This document shows positions 1-10,222 of a stretch of 64,000 nt of DNA, piece by piece. Below the pieces are notes generated by a model. The model made no database searches, was not told where the DNA came from, and worked only from the letters and a program-made list of their open reading frames with translations. The position numbers and the translations under genes were made by a program. Source of the DNA: Candidula unifasciata (Eukaryota; Mollusca; Gastropoda; Stylommatophora; Geomitridae); the NCBI GenBank assembly GCA_905116865.2, contig CAJHNH020008532.1, forward strand, positions 801,001 through 865,000, read 5' to 3'. Every line of letters starts with the position of its first letter. Position 1 is the first letter of the stretch.

Positions 1-1815
1 AAACAGACTGACACTACAGACAGACACTACAGACAGACACTACAGACAGACACTACAGACAGACACTACAGACTGACACTACAGACAGACACTACAGACT
101 GACACTACAGACAGGCTGACACTACAGACAAACTGACACTACAGACAGACAGACACTACAAACAGACTGACACTACAGACAGACACTACAGACAGACACT
201 ACAGACAGACACTACAGACAGACACTACACACACACTACAGACAGACACTACAGACAGACACTACAGACAGACTGACACTACAGACAGACACTACAAACA
301 GACTGACACTACAGACAGACACTACAGACAGACACTACAGACTGACACTACAGACAGACACTACAGACAGACACTACAGACTGACACTACAGACAGACAC
401 TACAGACTGACACTACAGACAGACACTACAGACTGACACTACAGACAGACACTACAGACTGACACTACAGACTGACACTACAGACAGACTGACACTACAG
501 ACTGACACTACAGACAGACTGACACTACAGACAGACTGACACTACAGACTGACACTACAGACAGACTGACACTACAGACTGACACTACAGACTGACACTA
601 CAGACAGACTGACACTACAGACTGACACTACAGACAGACTGACACTACAGACAGACTGACACTACAGACAGACACTACAGACTGACACTACAGACAGACA
701 CTACAGACTGACACTACAGACTGACACTACAGACAGACTGACACTACAGACAGACACTACAGACAGACAGACACTACAGACTGACACTACAGACTGACAC
801 TACAGACAGACACTACAGACTGACAGACACTACAGACAGACACTACAGACTGACACTACAGACAGACACTACAGACTGACACTACAGACTGACACTACAG
901 ACTGACACTACAGACAGACACTACAGACTGACAGACACTACAGACAGACACTACAGACTGACACTACAGACTGACACTACAGACTGACACTACAGACTGA
1001 CACTACAGACAGACACTACAGACTGACAGACACTACAGACAGACACTACAGACTGACACTACAGACTGACACTACAGACAGACACTACAGACTGACAGAC
1101 ACTACAGACTGACACTACAGACTGACACTACAGACTGACACTACAGACAGACACTACAGACTGACACTACAGACAGACACTACAGACTGACACTACAGAC
1201 TGACACTACAGACTGACACTACAGACTGACACTACAGACAGACACTACAGACTGACAGACACTACAGACAGACACTACAGACTGACACTACAGACAGACA
1301 CTACAGACTGACACTACAGACTGACACTACAGACTGACACTACAGACAGACACTACTGACAGACACTACAGACAGACACTACAGACTGACACTACAGACA
1401 GACACTACAGACTGACACTACAGACTGACACTACAGACAGACACTACAGACTGACACTACAGACAGACACTACAGACAGACACTACAGACTGACACTACA
1501 GACAGACACTACAGACTGACACTACAGACAGACACTACAGACTGACACTACAGACTGACACTACAGACAGACACTACAGACAGACAGACACTACAGACAA
1601 ACACTACAGACTGACACTACAGACAGACACTACAGACAGACAGACACTACAGACTGACACTACAGACAGACAGACACTACAGACAGACACTACAGACAGA
1701 CACTACAGACAGACACTACAGACAGACACTACAGACAGGCTGACACTACAGATAGACTGACACTACAGACAGACTACTACAGAAAGACTAACACTACAGA
1801 CAGACTGACGAAACA
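1..1815. repeat. 13-bp satellite with two alternating unit types
   Basis: Tandem array of a 13-bp unit, CACTACAGACTGA or CACTACAGACAGA, differing at one T/A position. Occasional units carry an extra 4-bp step. The array runs off the left edge, so its true length is unknown. It decays after about 1740 into diverged units and ends near 1815. No coding potential. Confidence 0.95.
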
Positions 1816-2406
1816 GACTGACTGACAACACAAATCAACTGACCGGCTTTAGCTGACCGGGAATCCATGGATGCTGACCTGCGGCTTGATTATTGGTTTG
1901 CCCAGCGTTCTCGGGCCTGACATACTTTCGTCAATGTTTGTCTTGTCAACCCGTGATTGCCTAACTTCCCCTAGCACTTCACAGTTTGCCAGTGAGAGTG
2001 ACCTTTTTGGTTACCGTTCTGCTGATTTGTGATTCAAAGTAGTGCACGCGTTTAACAATATCATGATCATTGAGTAGTAAGTTCGATTACCACGGGGAGG
2101 GGGTGGGGGTGGGGTAGCGTTCCGTTCCGGTTGGAGACACTGGCTCACAGTTACCGATGTCCTAATTATAACTTCTCTGGAGGTTGAACCCGAGTTTTGA
2201 GATCTCCCTTGCAGTTCTGCCAGCTAGAATGAGTTTCCTTTCTGTCAAGATGGACTGGAAGTTCTGTATGGTAAAACTTTAGGTAGCAGCTCAGAGGGGA
2301 CAAATCAATTCCTCGGTGGGCGGTTTATATTTGCGTTCTTGTGGTTTTCGGACTAGCTCGAGAGTCACACCGTACAATCGATTAGTGCATGGTGACGTCA
2401 TACCGG
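1816..2406. other. unclassified single-copy-looking stretch
   Basis: Mixed-composition sequence with no convincing open frame, RNA gene or repeat. A short G-rich run (GGGGAGGGGGTGGGGGTGGGG) lies near 2094-2114. I see nothing else supportable. Confidence 0.5.
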
Positions 2407-2407
2407 C

Positions 2408-2501
<94 letters not shown>
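2407..2501. repeat. (TA)n microsatellite
   Basis: About 95 bp of almost pure TA dinucleotide. Open frames crossing it on both strands read only as Tyr-Ile repeats and are not genes. Confidence 0.95.
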
Positions 2502-2502
<1 letters not shown>

Positions 2503-3149
2503 GTATGTGTAACTTAATCGAAGCAAAAACTAAGAGCGTCGACACAAAGAAAACATAAAAAGGGGGAGGGGAGTGCTTAGCCATGACCGATTGTAGACAG
2601 AGCGTGCAACCTGATCTGGTCACGAGACAGTGATGTCATCACTTCCTTGGGCTCACTTGAAAAGAACTACAGAAAACAGACGTGGTGGTGGCCGTCTCCG
2701 CTTAGGTCATAGGAAGACAGAAATACTGTCAGCGAAACGGAAGAGTATAGCACAGTACAGATCAACTTACGGCTATTGGTTGGGGACCAGTAATGCATTT
2801 CTAGTATCTAGTTAAACGAACAACTTCAGATGGAGGATAGATAAGGAACAGAAAAGAATATATATTCCTCATGTGGATTCTAAGGCTCCATTGTGTGTGT
2901 GTGTGTGTGTGTGTTTGGGAGGGGGAGAGGAACAGACACACTGTCTTAACAGTCGACTAATTAGTGGTGTTTCCATGGAAGTTAGAGTTCCTCTGCCTGA
3001 GGTCGAGGCAACAGTCTGCATAAATATAAGCTAGATCTGTAAAACAGATGTGCACGCATAATTTAAGCTGTGCAACAAGATCAAAGTGCAGAAGTGGACG
3101 AAAACCAGAGCTGTTCATCAAAGTTCACAGCAGGTGAAGGCTTAAAAGC
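2502..3149. other. unclassified stretch with a short (GT)n
   Basis: No gene seen. A (GT)n tract lies at about 2891-2914. The remaining sequence has only short open frames without recognisable features. Confidence 0.45.
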
Positions 3150-3196
3150 AGAAGAAAAAGAAGAAGAAAACGAAGAAGAAGAAGAAGAAGAAGAAG

Positions 3197-3234
<38 letters not shown>

Positions 3235-3290
3235 GCCTACACTTCATGCAACATATAACAACAACAACAACAAAATAATAATAATAATTC
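3150..3290. repeat. (GAA)n / (CAA)n / (AAT)n compound microsatellite
   Basis: A GAA-rich tract passes into a CAA tract to about 3234. After a short gap, more CAA and AAT units follow to about 3290. The Glu/Gln-rich frame across it is a by-product of the trinucleotides. Confidence 0.9.
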
Positions 3291-3363
3291 TATGCACTAT
3301 TTCCCCGGCCGTGCACGTTATTGCGATAATGCTCACAGTCAACACAGAACCACAGTAAACATA

Positions 3364-3457
3364 TGAATGTGACTCGGACAATGAATGTGACTCGGACAAT
3401 GAATGTGACTCGGACAATGAATGTGACTCGGACAATGAATATGACTCGGACAATGAG
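3364..3457. repeat. 18-bp minisatellite, 5 copies
   Basis: Five tandem copies of ATGAATGTGACTCGGACA with minor changes in the last. The period is a multiple of 3, so it stays open on both strands without being a gene. Unclassified sequence follows to 3675. Confidence 0.9.
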
Positions 3458-3675
3458 TCAGCACGCCAAAAACATCCCTGGAGGCATCAGAGATTTAGTT
3501 GCACACAAGAATGCATCTGTTTCTTTGACAGCCAAAAACGGGTAATCTCGATGTCGCGAAAGAGGTTAGGTCATTATTTTGCCACGGTATGTAATAAGAC
3601 AAGATAATACTGTAACAGGAAAACATTACGAGAATAGACAAAATCAATCACAAGAGAGATACGGGAAAGCAGTGG

Positions 3676-3680
3676 GAGAC
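3676..3680. repeat. target site duplication (left), GAGAC
   Basis: GAGAC immediately precedes the LTR starting at 3681. The same five bases immediately follow the other LTR at 12250-12254. A 5-bp duplication is normal for LTR-element integration and fixes both element ends. Confidence 0.9.
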
Positions 3681-4252
3681 TGTAATGTGCTCATCTAGGG
3701 GTATGTGTTGTTTACATTGCTTTCAGACGAACAGTGAGTTGAAACGACACAGCATGAACGAATATTGAGTTCTTTGCTTTTATTCGTTGAATCGCCAGTT
3801 ATCGCAAACATACATTCATGCTTCCTCGTGCTCGACTTGCTTGGCTGAATCTAGCGACCTGGTCGGACTTCCCACACACTACAGGAATTTATCAGCGTCT
3901 CTCGAACCATCCATCTATACTTCATGGACTCTGATATCTGACATTACGACGTATGGAAAAACATTCAGTCCTCCTATTGAAATATAACGTTCACTTGACA
4001 AATCATTTATTCTTCTCAGGCGTTCATTCACGCGTCCTCTCTCAGTCAGGGCCGAACTTCAACTGTCTTACTTCAGTCTCTCGGTTCACGTCTTCCGTTC
4101 ACGTCTCATGCTTTTCTTGTGTCTCTCACTTCGTTTACCATGAGACACACGAGACTCACTTCTCCCGTTTTTCTCTTCTCTCACGGGTCCTCCGACCTTT
4201 TTCTCCCCATCGGGAACTCTCTGGGGTTTCCCCGGGAATTCACAACATTACA
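3681..4252 (-). repeat. 3' LTR of the LTR retrotransposon
   Basis: A 572-bp LTR bounded by the inverted octamer TGTAATGT / ACATTACA. It matches 11678-12249 with a constant offset of 7997 and no difference that I could find by eye. On the minus strand an AATAAA polyadenylation-like signal lies at 3778-3783 and an AATAAAT further upstream. Two short open frames inside each LTR are identical between copies and unlikely to be coding. Confidence 0.95.
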
Positions 4253-4254
4253 AT

Positions 4255-4269
4255 CTCCCCCTCCCTTCT
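4255..4269 (-). promoter_or_regulatory. polypurine tract
   Basis: On the minus strand the bases just upstream of the 3' LTR read AGAAGGGAGGGGGAG, a purine-only run separated from the LTR by two bases. This is the expected plus-strand primer position of an LTR element. Confidence 0.85.
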
Positions 4270-4969
4270 AGTAAAAAAAAATTTAACCTAAAAATTTTTT
4301 TTTTCTATTACTTTATCTTTAGGTTATAATTTTAAAGGTTTGGGAATACTTTAATGTAATGATGTGGATTACCTAATAATCATTTTGGGTTTTAATGGTT
4401 ACTTCCCTTTTAATAGGTTTTACATTATTTCCCTTTGTCACATTACCAGTTATAAGTACCCATAAGTACCAAGTGGCTTAATGGGAAACAACCATTCAGG
4501 CACTCTCTTCCAAGTGCGGTAGTCCATATAGGCTCTGCGTATTAACCCCATGCCATCCCACAGTCTGTATAAAACAGAACAACAATTCTGGTACTCTCTT
4601 TCAAGTACTGAAGTCCATATCGGCTATGGAACAGAAATGTAGAAAACCCGCAAAGTCCCATCCTCACCGTTGGACTCATGGCTACTGTCACTGGTTTACG
4701 TTTCAAATAGAAACATATGTTTCCCTATTTAGGATTTCGAACTCAATCCCTTGGATTATGTGGTGTAAATTACCCATTACTTTTCCGAAAAAGTATTATT
4801 ATTCCCTTTCTATATCATAGTAATTACCCTATTACATGTTATACAACCTATATTTTCACCAATAAATTTATCTAAACAACATATGCAATCATTATTAAAC
4901 CTTATTTCACCATGTTGTAACATCTTCATTGTCATAATCATCATCATTATTGTCATCATCATCATCGTT

Positions 4970-5004
<35 letters not shown>

Positions 5005-5231
5005 TGTTGTTGTCGCTATCAGCGTTATTATCATATTCATCTCATCGTCATCATCATTCTCCTCATTATAGTCACCATTGTCACACGTATATTGTTACTT
5101 ACTTACAAATGTAACATACATAAAAATCATCAGTTAAGCTATGTTTACATATTTCATTCATTCAACCATACTCTTTCCTGTAATTCAGGATTTCCCCAGG
5201 TAATACATACAATACAAAATTGAATCTATGT
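4270..5231 (-). other. 3' noncoding region of the LTR element
   Basis: Nearly 1 kb between the pol stop and the polypurine tract without a plausible gene. It is AT-rich. It contains two imperfect copies of a segment around CACTCTCTTCCAAGTGCGGT (near 4500 and 4593) and a (CAT)n tract at about 4921-5066. No envelope-like frame, chromodomain or extra gene could be seen. Confidence 0.7.
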
Positions 5232-8200
5232 TTATAATCTGGACATCACGTCGGGTAGATGGTTTTCAATGCCCTTAATGTGTTCTATCTTGAACTGAAA
5301 TTGGGATAATAATAACGCCCATCTGTATACTCTTGCGTTATTTGTTGCATCCATTGTTAACAATTTTGTCAGGCCTAAGTTATCAGTCAGAATAATGAAT
5401 TCCTTTCCTATCAAGAATTTTTGGAATTTTTTAAGGCTGATAACAAGAGCGAGAGCCTCTTTTTCAAAAGTACTGTATTTCTGTTGGGTGGAATTAAGTT
5501 TCTGTGAAAGATATAGAACCGGAAGAAGAGTACCGGAATGCCTTTGAGCCAACATCGCGGCTATGGTATGACCACTAGCGTCAGTTTGTAGGTAGAAAGT
5601 TTTAGATGGGTCCGGTTGTCTTAGTATTGGTGGAGTAGCAAATGAAGACTTGATTTTTTGTATGATTTTGTCATGAGTTTCTGTCCAATCCTTTTTTCTA
5701 AACTGGTCTTTTTTCAAAAGTTCCGATAGAGGGGCTGTTAGTTCTGCTAACTTAGGGATGAATTTGCCGTAATAATTTACAAGTCCTAATAGTGCCTGTA
5801 GTTGTTTCTTGGTTTTTGGTCTTTCAATTTTTAAAATTTTAGAAACAATTGTCTCGTCAGTCTGAATACTACCCTGGAACACTGTATGTCCTAAAAACTG
5901 GATTTGTGTGAAACAAAACTCTGATTTCGCTGGATTAACAGTCAGATTAGCCTTTTGAATGTTGCTGAACACTTGTTTTAAGGTGTCTATGTGTTCCGGC
6001 AAAGTTTTTGTGTGTATGCAAATATCATCCATGTATGCTGTTACATTATTAATACCTGTTAATATCTTTCTTATGAGTTTTGTGAATATTTTTGCTGCGT
6101 TTATCAACCCAAATGGTAAACGTAACCACTGTTTTAACCCGAGTGGGGTTTGGAAGCTAGTATACCTGCTGGCTTTCTGTGTCAATGGAATTTGCCAGTA
6201 CCCTTTACAAAGATCTAATTTCGTAAAGAATTTTGAATTGTATAAATTCTGGATTATGTCCTCTGTTGAAGGAATGGGTTCTGATTCCAAATGAGTGATA
6301 GCATTTAGTTTTCTGTAATCTACACATAATCTCAAACTGCCATCTTTCTTTTTTACAATTACCATTGGTGAGCTGTATTCTGACGTTGAGTCTTCGATTA
6401 TGCCGTCTGCTTGTAATTGTTTCAGTTCCTCTACGACTTTTTCAGTATAATGAATGGGAATAGCATAGTTTCTGGCTTTCACTGGAATGGTTGAGTTCAA
6501 CTGGATGTCGAAATGAATTATATCGGTTTTCCCAGGTTTGTTGGTAAAAATAGTTTTATATTTTTCGATTACCCTCTCAATTTTTTCTTTATCTCCCGTT
6601 GGCAACTCGGGGTTTATCCTTACAGACCTCCAGTTGATCTCATCCTTCACTGACGGTGTTGGTAATTCGTCATTAATAGCGTCAGTTATTTGTTCATTGA
6701 TCATGTTACAAGCATTGACATTTTCTACCATATCATCACTAACATTTCTTGTAAAATACCTTTTCATCATGTTAACATGAAAAATTTTCAATTTCCCTTT
6801 ATAATCAATCTCATAATCAACATTTGACACTTTTCTTACTACAGTGTAAGGGCCACGCCATTCGATGCACAGTTTGTCTGAATCTTTTGGTAGCAGTATA
6901 AGCACTTCTTGACCGGGTTCGAAGGTCATCAGTTTAGTATTTCTGTTTGCATACATTCGCTGTTTATGTGTTGCGTGGGCACATGCCTTTTTTGCCTCTT
7001 CGTATGCTACCATTATTTTGTGTCTAAGATTGATGACTGTTTCAAAATCTTGTGCCTTCGATTCAGACTCAGTTTTTCCTGCGATCATGTTTCTGTATAC
7101 ATCTAAAGGTCCTCTGGGATTTGCACCGTAAATAATTTCAAATGGGGACATGCCAGTGGAGCTATGGGGTATTTCTCTATAAGCAAACAATATTGCTGGT
7201 AATAAACTGTCCCAATTGGATGGGTTTTGATAGGTTATTCTAGCCAACATAGTTTTTATGGATTTATTTAAGTTTTCTGCCAAACCATTAGCTTGTGCAT
7301 GGTACGGGGATGTAAAATGTTGGCGTATTCCTAACAGGTTGGTGACAGCTTTAGTTATGGCTGAGGTAAACTGGGTACCTCTGTCTGAAACTATTACTTC
7401 TGGGAAGCCTATTCTGGAGAAAATCAATAACAGTGCTTCTTGAATGTGTTCACTGGTAATAAACTTTAGTGGTAAGCATTCTGGCCACTTGCTTCCTACA
7501 TCTATCATGGTTAAAATAAATCTATTGCCTTTCGCCGATGTAACAGGCAGGGGTCCCACGATGTCTATTGCGACTTGCTCAAATGGTCTGTTAGCAGTCA
7601 GGCCGGGTTGAACGGGAGCCTTTGGGTTTACCCCTTTTTTCGTGGTTTTTAAACAGATGTCGCACGATTTGACATATTTTTTGATGTCTTTTGTAAAACC
7701 GGGCCAGAAAAATGTAGATAATACTCTTGCTATCGTTTTGGATATTCCTAAATGCCCTGCAAAAATGGAATCGTGTGCTAACGCTAAAGCTTGTTTTCTA
7801 TAATTAACTGGTAGCACCGTTTGTCTAACCACTCTTGACCCTTTGGTATACAATCTTGTCAAAACATTTCTATGTAACACAAATTCCCACTTTGCATTTT
7901 TACTACTCTTTGGTGTTGCATTCAGCAACTGGAAGCATTTCGTGAGCGATTTGTCACTTTTTTGCTCTTCCTGAAATTTCATGCTGTTATTCAAATCTTC
8001 CACTGTGATTTGTTTCATTTGATTTTGACTTTCTTCTTTTTGTAAATTATCTTTAATTTTTTCTGTCATGCTTCTGGTTACTGCTGCAGCCACCTGAGTT
8101 TCTTCTTCTACATTCGATTGCTCACCAGATCTGTTGTTAGTGTCTATGTTTTTGTTCTTACTTTCACTTCCCTTGCTTTCTCTGACACATTCTTCTTTGG

Positions 8201-9320
8201 GGTATGGAGTGTTACCTTTTGTATCTCCGCTCTCACTTGGGTTGACGCTCTCACTGGGATTTGGAGGGTTGTCTTTCGTAACCTTACTCTCACTCACATT
8301 ACAGCATTCTTTGGGATATGGGGAGTTGTCTTCCGTACTTTCATTCTGACAATACTTTGGAATATTTTTTTGTTCCCAAGCTACAATGTCCCTGTCGGTT
8401 ACTGTTCTTAAATCTTCCCTGTTTCCCAAAATCAAATCAGCACAAGGGGATGGTAATACTGCAACAGTTATGAACTTTTCTAAGTATGGTGTTTTAACAA
8501 ACACGTTAGCAAGTCGATATCTTTCGATGCTACCCCCAAAGGTACGACAATTGATGTATTTGTCTGTTAAATCTTCTGGTCTAATCAGTCTTTGATGCAC
8601 TCCGGAAATAGATGCACCAGTGTCCCTAAGGAGTGATATGGTTTGCCCATGGATCTGACCTTTCTGAAATTTCAGAGTACCGTGGCCGTGTGTTGCCAGA
8701 TTAGCGTTCTGAATGGGTATCAGGTGTCCACCCGGTAGGTTGCCTTCCTTATGGAATTTAGAACATATTTTACATTCTTCTTCTGTTTCGTACATGGTGG
8801 CTGAATTGGCTTCAGCTGAGTCGCTTTCTGACTCATCATCCGATGTTACACATACTACATGTGCCTCCTTAAATCGTTTTATAGCAGGACAGTTACGTCT
8901 GGTGTGCAAATAACATCCACAAATATAACATTTTACTGCATTTTCATACCTCTTTAACTTGTTTTTTCTATGAGCAATCACCTGTTCAATTCTTTCATTA
9001 AATAGTGGGCTTTTATCACAAGGTGCGTCGTCACCATGTCTATTGTGACAGTGGTTGCAATTGATGGTCTTTACCTCTTTCTTGCCATATCTAAAGTTTT
9101 TGTTCTGAAATTTCTGTTGGTATGGTTTTGCATAGGCTGCTGCTCCCACTTCTATCAAATCAGAACTTGATAGCACGAAGATATCAGGGTGTGCTGCAAA
9201 ATAATTTTCACCTACTTCTTCTAAAGAATCTAAATTTGTTGGCTTATTTTCCTTTAGGAAAGTTGCCATTGGCTGTGGAAGAGATTCTAACATTTTACAT
9301 CTTAACAACAAATCAACCAA
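5232..9320 (-). CDS. Pol polyprotein (zinc knuckle, protease, integrase, RT, RNase H)
   Basis: A 1362-codon open frame, intact throughout. By residue: end of Gag capsid (1-50); CCHC zinc knuckle C131-C134-H139-C144; aspartic protease with D233-T-G and a later LILG (296-299); integrase zinc-binding H516, H523, C553, C556; integrase catalytic D586, D646, E682; integrase C-terminal domain with GPY at 823-825; reverse transcriptase with D1036 and YMDD at 1096-1099; RNase H with D1247, E1288, D1313, D1357. All expected catalytic residues are present. The product would cut the polyprotein, copy the RNA and integrate the DNA. The marked start is an in-frame TTG. The frame is open a few codons further upstream and is really the continuation of Gag, because the capsid end and zinc knuckle lie in this frame. 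The integrase-before-RT order is the odd feature. Confidence 0.95.
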   Translation of the reverse strand: MVDLLLRCKMLESLPQPMATFLKENKPTNLDSLEEVGENYFAAHPDIFVLSSSDLIEVGAAAYAKPYQQKFQNKNFRYGKKEVKTINCNHCHNRHGDDAPCDKSPLFNERIEQVIAHRKNKLKRYENAVKCYICGCYLHTRRNCPAIKRFKEAHVVCVTSDDESESDSAEANSATMYETEEECKICSKFHKEGNLPGGHLIPIQNANLATHGHGTLKFQKGQIHGQTISLLRDTGASISGVHQRLIRPEDLTDKYINCRTFGGSIERYRLANVFVKTPYLEKFITVAVLPSPCADLILGNREDLRTVTDRDIVAWEQKNIPKYCQNESTEDNSPYPKECCNVSESKVTKDNPPNPSESVNPSESGDTKGNTPYPKEECVRESKGSESKNKNIDTNNRSGEQSNVEEETQVAAAVTRSMTEKIKDNLQKEESQNQMKQITVEDLNNSMKFQEEQKSDKSLTKCFQLLNATPKSSKNAKWEFVLHRNVLTRLYTKGSRVVRQTVLPVNYRKQALALAHDSIFAGHLGISKTIARVLSTFFWPGFTKDIKKYVKSCDICLKTTKKGVNPKAPVQPGLTANRPFEQVAIDIVGPLPVTSAKGNRFILTMIDVGSKWPECLPLKFITSEHIQEALLLIFSRIGFPEVIVSDRGTQFTSAITKAVTNLLGIRQHFTSPYHAQANGLAENLNKSIKTMLARITYQNPSNWDSLLPAILFAYREIPHSSTGMSPFEIIYGANPRGPLDVYRNMIAGKTESESKAQDFETVINLRHKIMVAYEEAKKACAHATHKQRMYANRNTKLMTFEPGQEVLILLPKDSDKLCIEWRGPYTVVRKVSNVDYEIDYKGKLKIFHVNMMKRYFTRNVSDDMVENVNACNMINEQITDAINDELPTPSVKDEINWRSVRINPELPTGDKEKIERVIEKYKTIFTNKPGKTDIIHFDIQLNSTIPVKARNYAIPIHYTEKVVEELKQLQADGIIEDSTSEYSSPMVIVKKKDGSLRLCVDYRKLNAITHLESEPIPSTEDIIQNLYNSKFFTKLDLCKGYWQIPLTQKASRYTSFQTPLGLKQWLRLPFGLINAAKIFTKLIRKILTGINNVTAYMDDICIHTKTLPEHIDTLKQVFSNIQKANLTVNPAKSEFCFTQIQFLGHTVFQGSIQTDETIVSKILKIERPKTKKQLQALLGLVNYYGKFIPKLAELTAPLSELLKKDQFRKKDWTETHDKIIQKIKSSFATPPILRQPDPSKTFYLQTDASGHTIAAMLAQRHSGTLLPVLYLSQKLNSTQQKYSTFEKEALALVISLKKFQKFLIGKEFIILTDNLGLTKLLTMDATNNARVYRWALLLSQFQFKIEHIKGIENHLPDVMSRL

Positions 9321-9330
9321 TAACTTATAG

Positions 9331-10222
9331 TCATTTTTTTACATTGGCTGCTTCAACCCATTTTTGGAATATGTTCTGCACTTCTGACAGATAGTCTGCA
9401 AATGTTTGACTACTTTTTGGTCTCAAATCGTTGAACTGTTTTCGGTAGCCAGCTTCGTGCAGGTTGTAATGCTTCATTAACCTCTCTTTGATATAGTTGT
9501 AATCTAGTCTTTTGGTTTCCGGAATTGTTTCCAGAATCTTCAAAGGTTCAAATGCCAGGTGTTTTTGAAAGATTAAAGCGTAGTCTTGCAATGGGACGTT
9601 ATGCATGTGCATACCTAGTTCGAAATTGGCTATATACGCTCCGATGTCGTCTTCCTTGCAGTAATTTCGGACTATTCCTGCATATTTTTTGAATTTGTTT
9701 TCTTCTGCTTTGATTCTCTCTTTTTCTATGGCTGCTTCTCTTTTTGACTCATTTTCCATTTCTTTTGTTCTGATCTGAGTTTCTGCTTTTTCTTTGTCCG
9801 CTTGTATTTGTGCCTCTAACCTCTGTTTTTCCAGCTGTAATTTTTTCTCCTCAATCTCTTTTTGTTGTAGTAGTTCCATCTGTTTCAATTCCGCTTCTTT
9901 GATTGCTTCTTTCTCTTTGAGACGTAGTTCGTGTTCACGTACAAGTCTGCGTTCTTCTCGTTCTTCTGCTGCTTTTCTTAATTGTTCTTCTTTTTCTTCT
10001 GCTGCTCTCCTCTGTTTTTCTTCTTTTTCTTCTGCTGCTCTCCTCTGTTTTTCTTCTTTTTCTTCTGCTGCTTTTCTTAACTGTTCTTCTTTTTCTTCTG
10101 CTGCTCTCCTGTTTTTCTTCTTTTTCTTCTGCTGCCTTCTCTTTATGTTTTTCATCCACATACTTTCTTAACTCGTCGCCCTGAAGGCCCAATTCTTTAC
10201 CAATGGCTACCCATTCCGCCAT
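9331..10222 (-). CDS. Gag (coiled coil plus capsid-like region), two frame breaks
   Basis: The likely start is the ATG at 10222, which opens a frame beginning MAEWVAIGKE. A Glu/Lys/Ala-rich heptad region made of repeated AAEEKEE-type units follows, a probable long coiled coil. A capsid-like domain then runs from about 9670 to 9331. Compared with its sister repeat units, two bases are missing at 10110/10111, so the reading frame changes inside the coiled coil. The longest single frame is 9331-10161. A second break is at a run of seven A just before a TGA at 9331-9333. Capsid sequence continues in the pol frame beyond it. Gag packages the element RNA in particles. Whether the breaks are real or indel errors in repeats and homopolymers cannot be told here. 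Confidence 0.85.

Noticed and set aside
3787..4291. Two short frames inside each LTR, identical in both copies
   Set aside because: Identity follows from the LTR duplication. They lie on the strand opposite to the element and show no domain.
5959..9394. Plus-strand frames of 60-111 codons opposite pol
   Set aside because: Shadows of the minus-strand pol frame.
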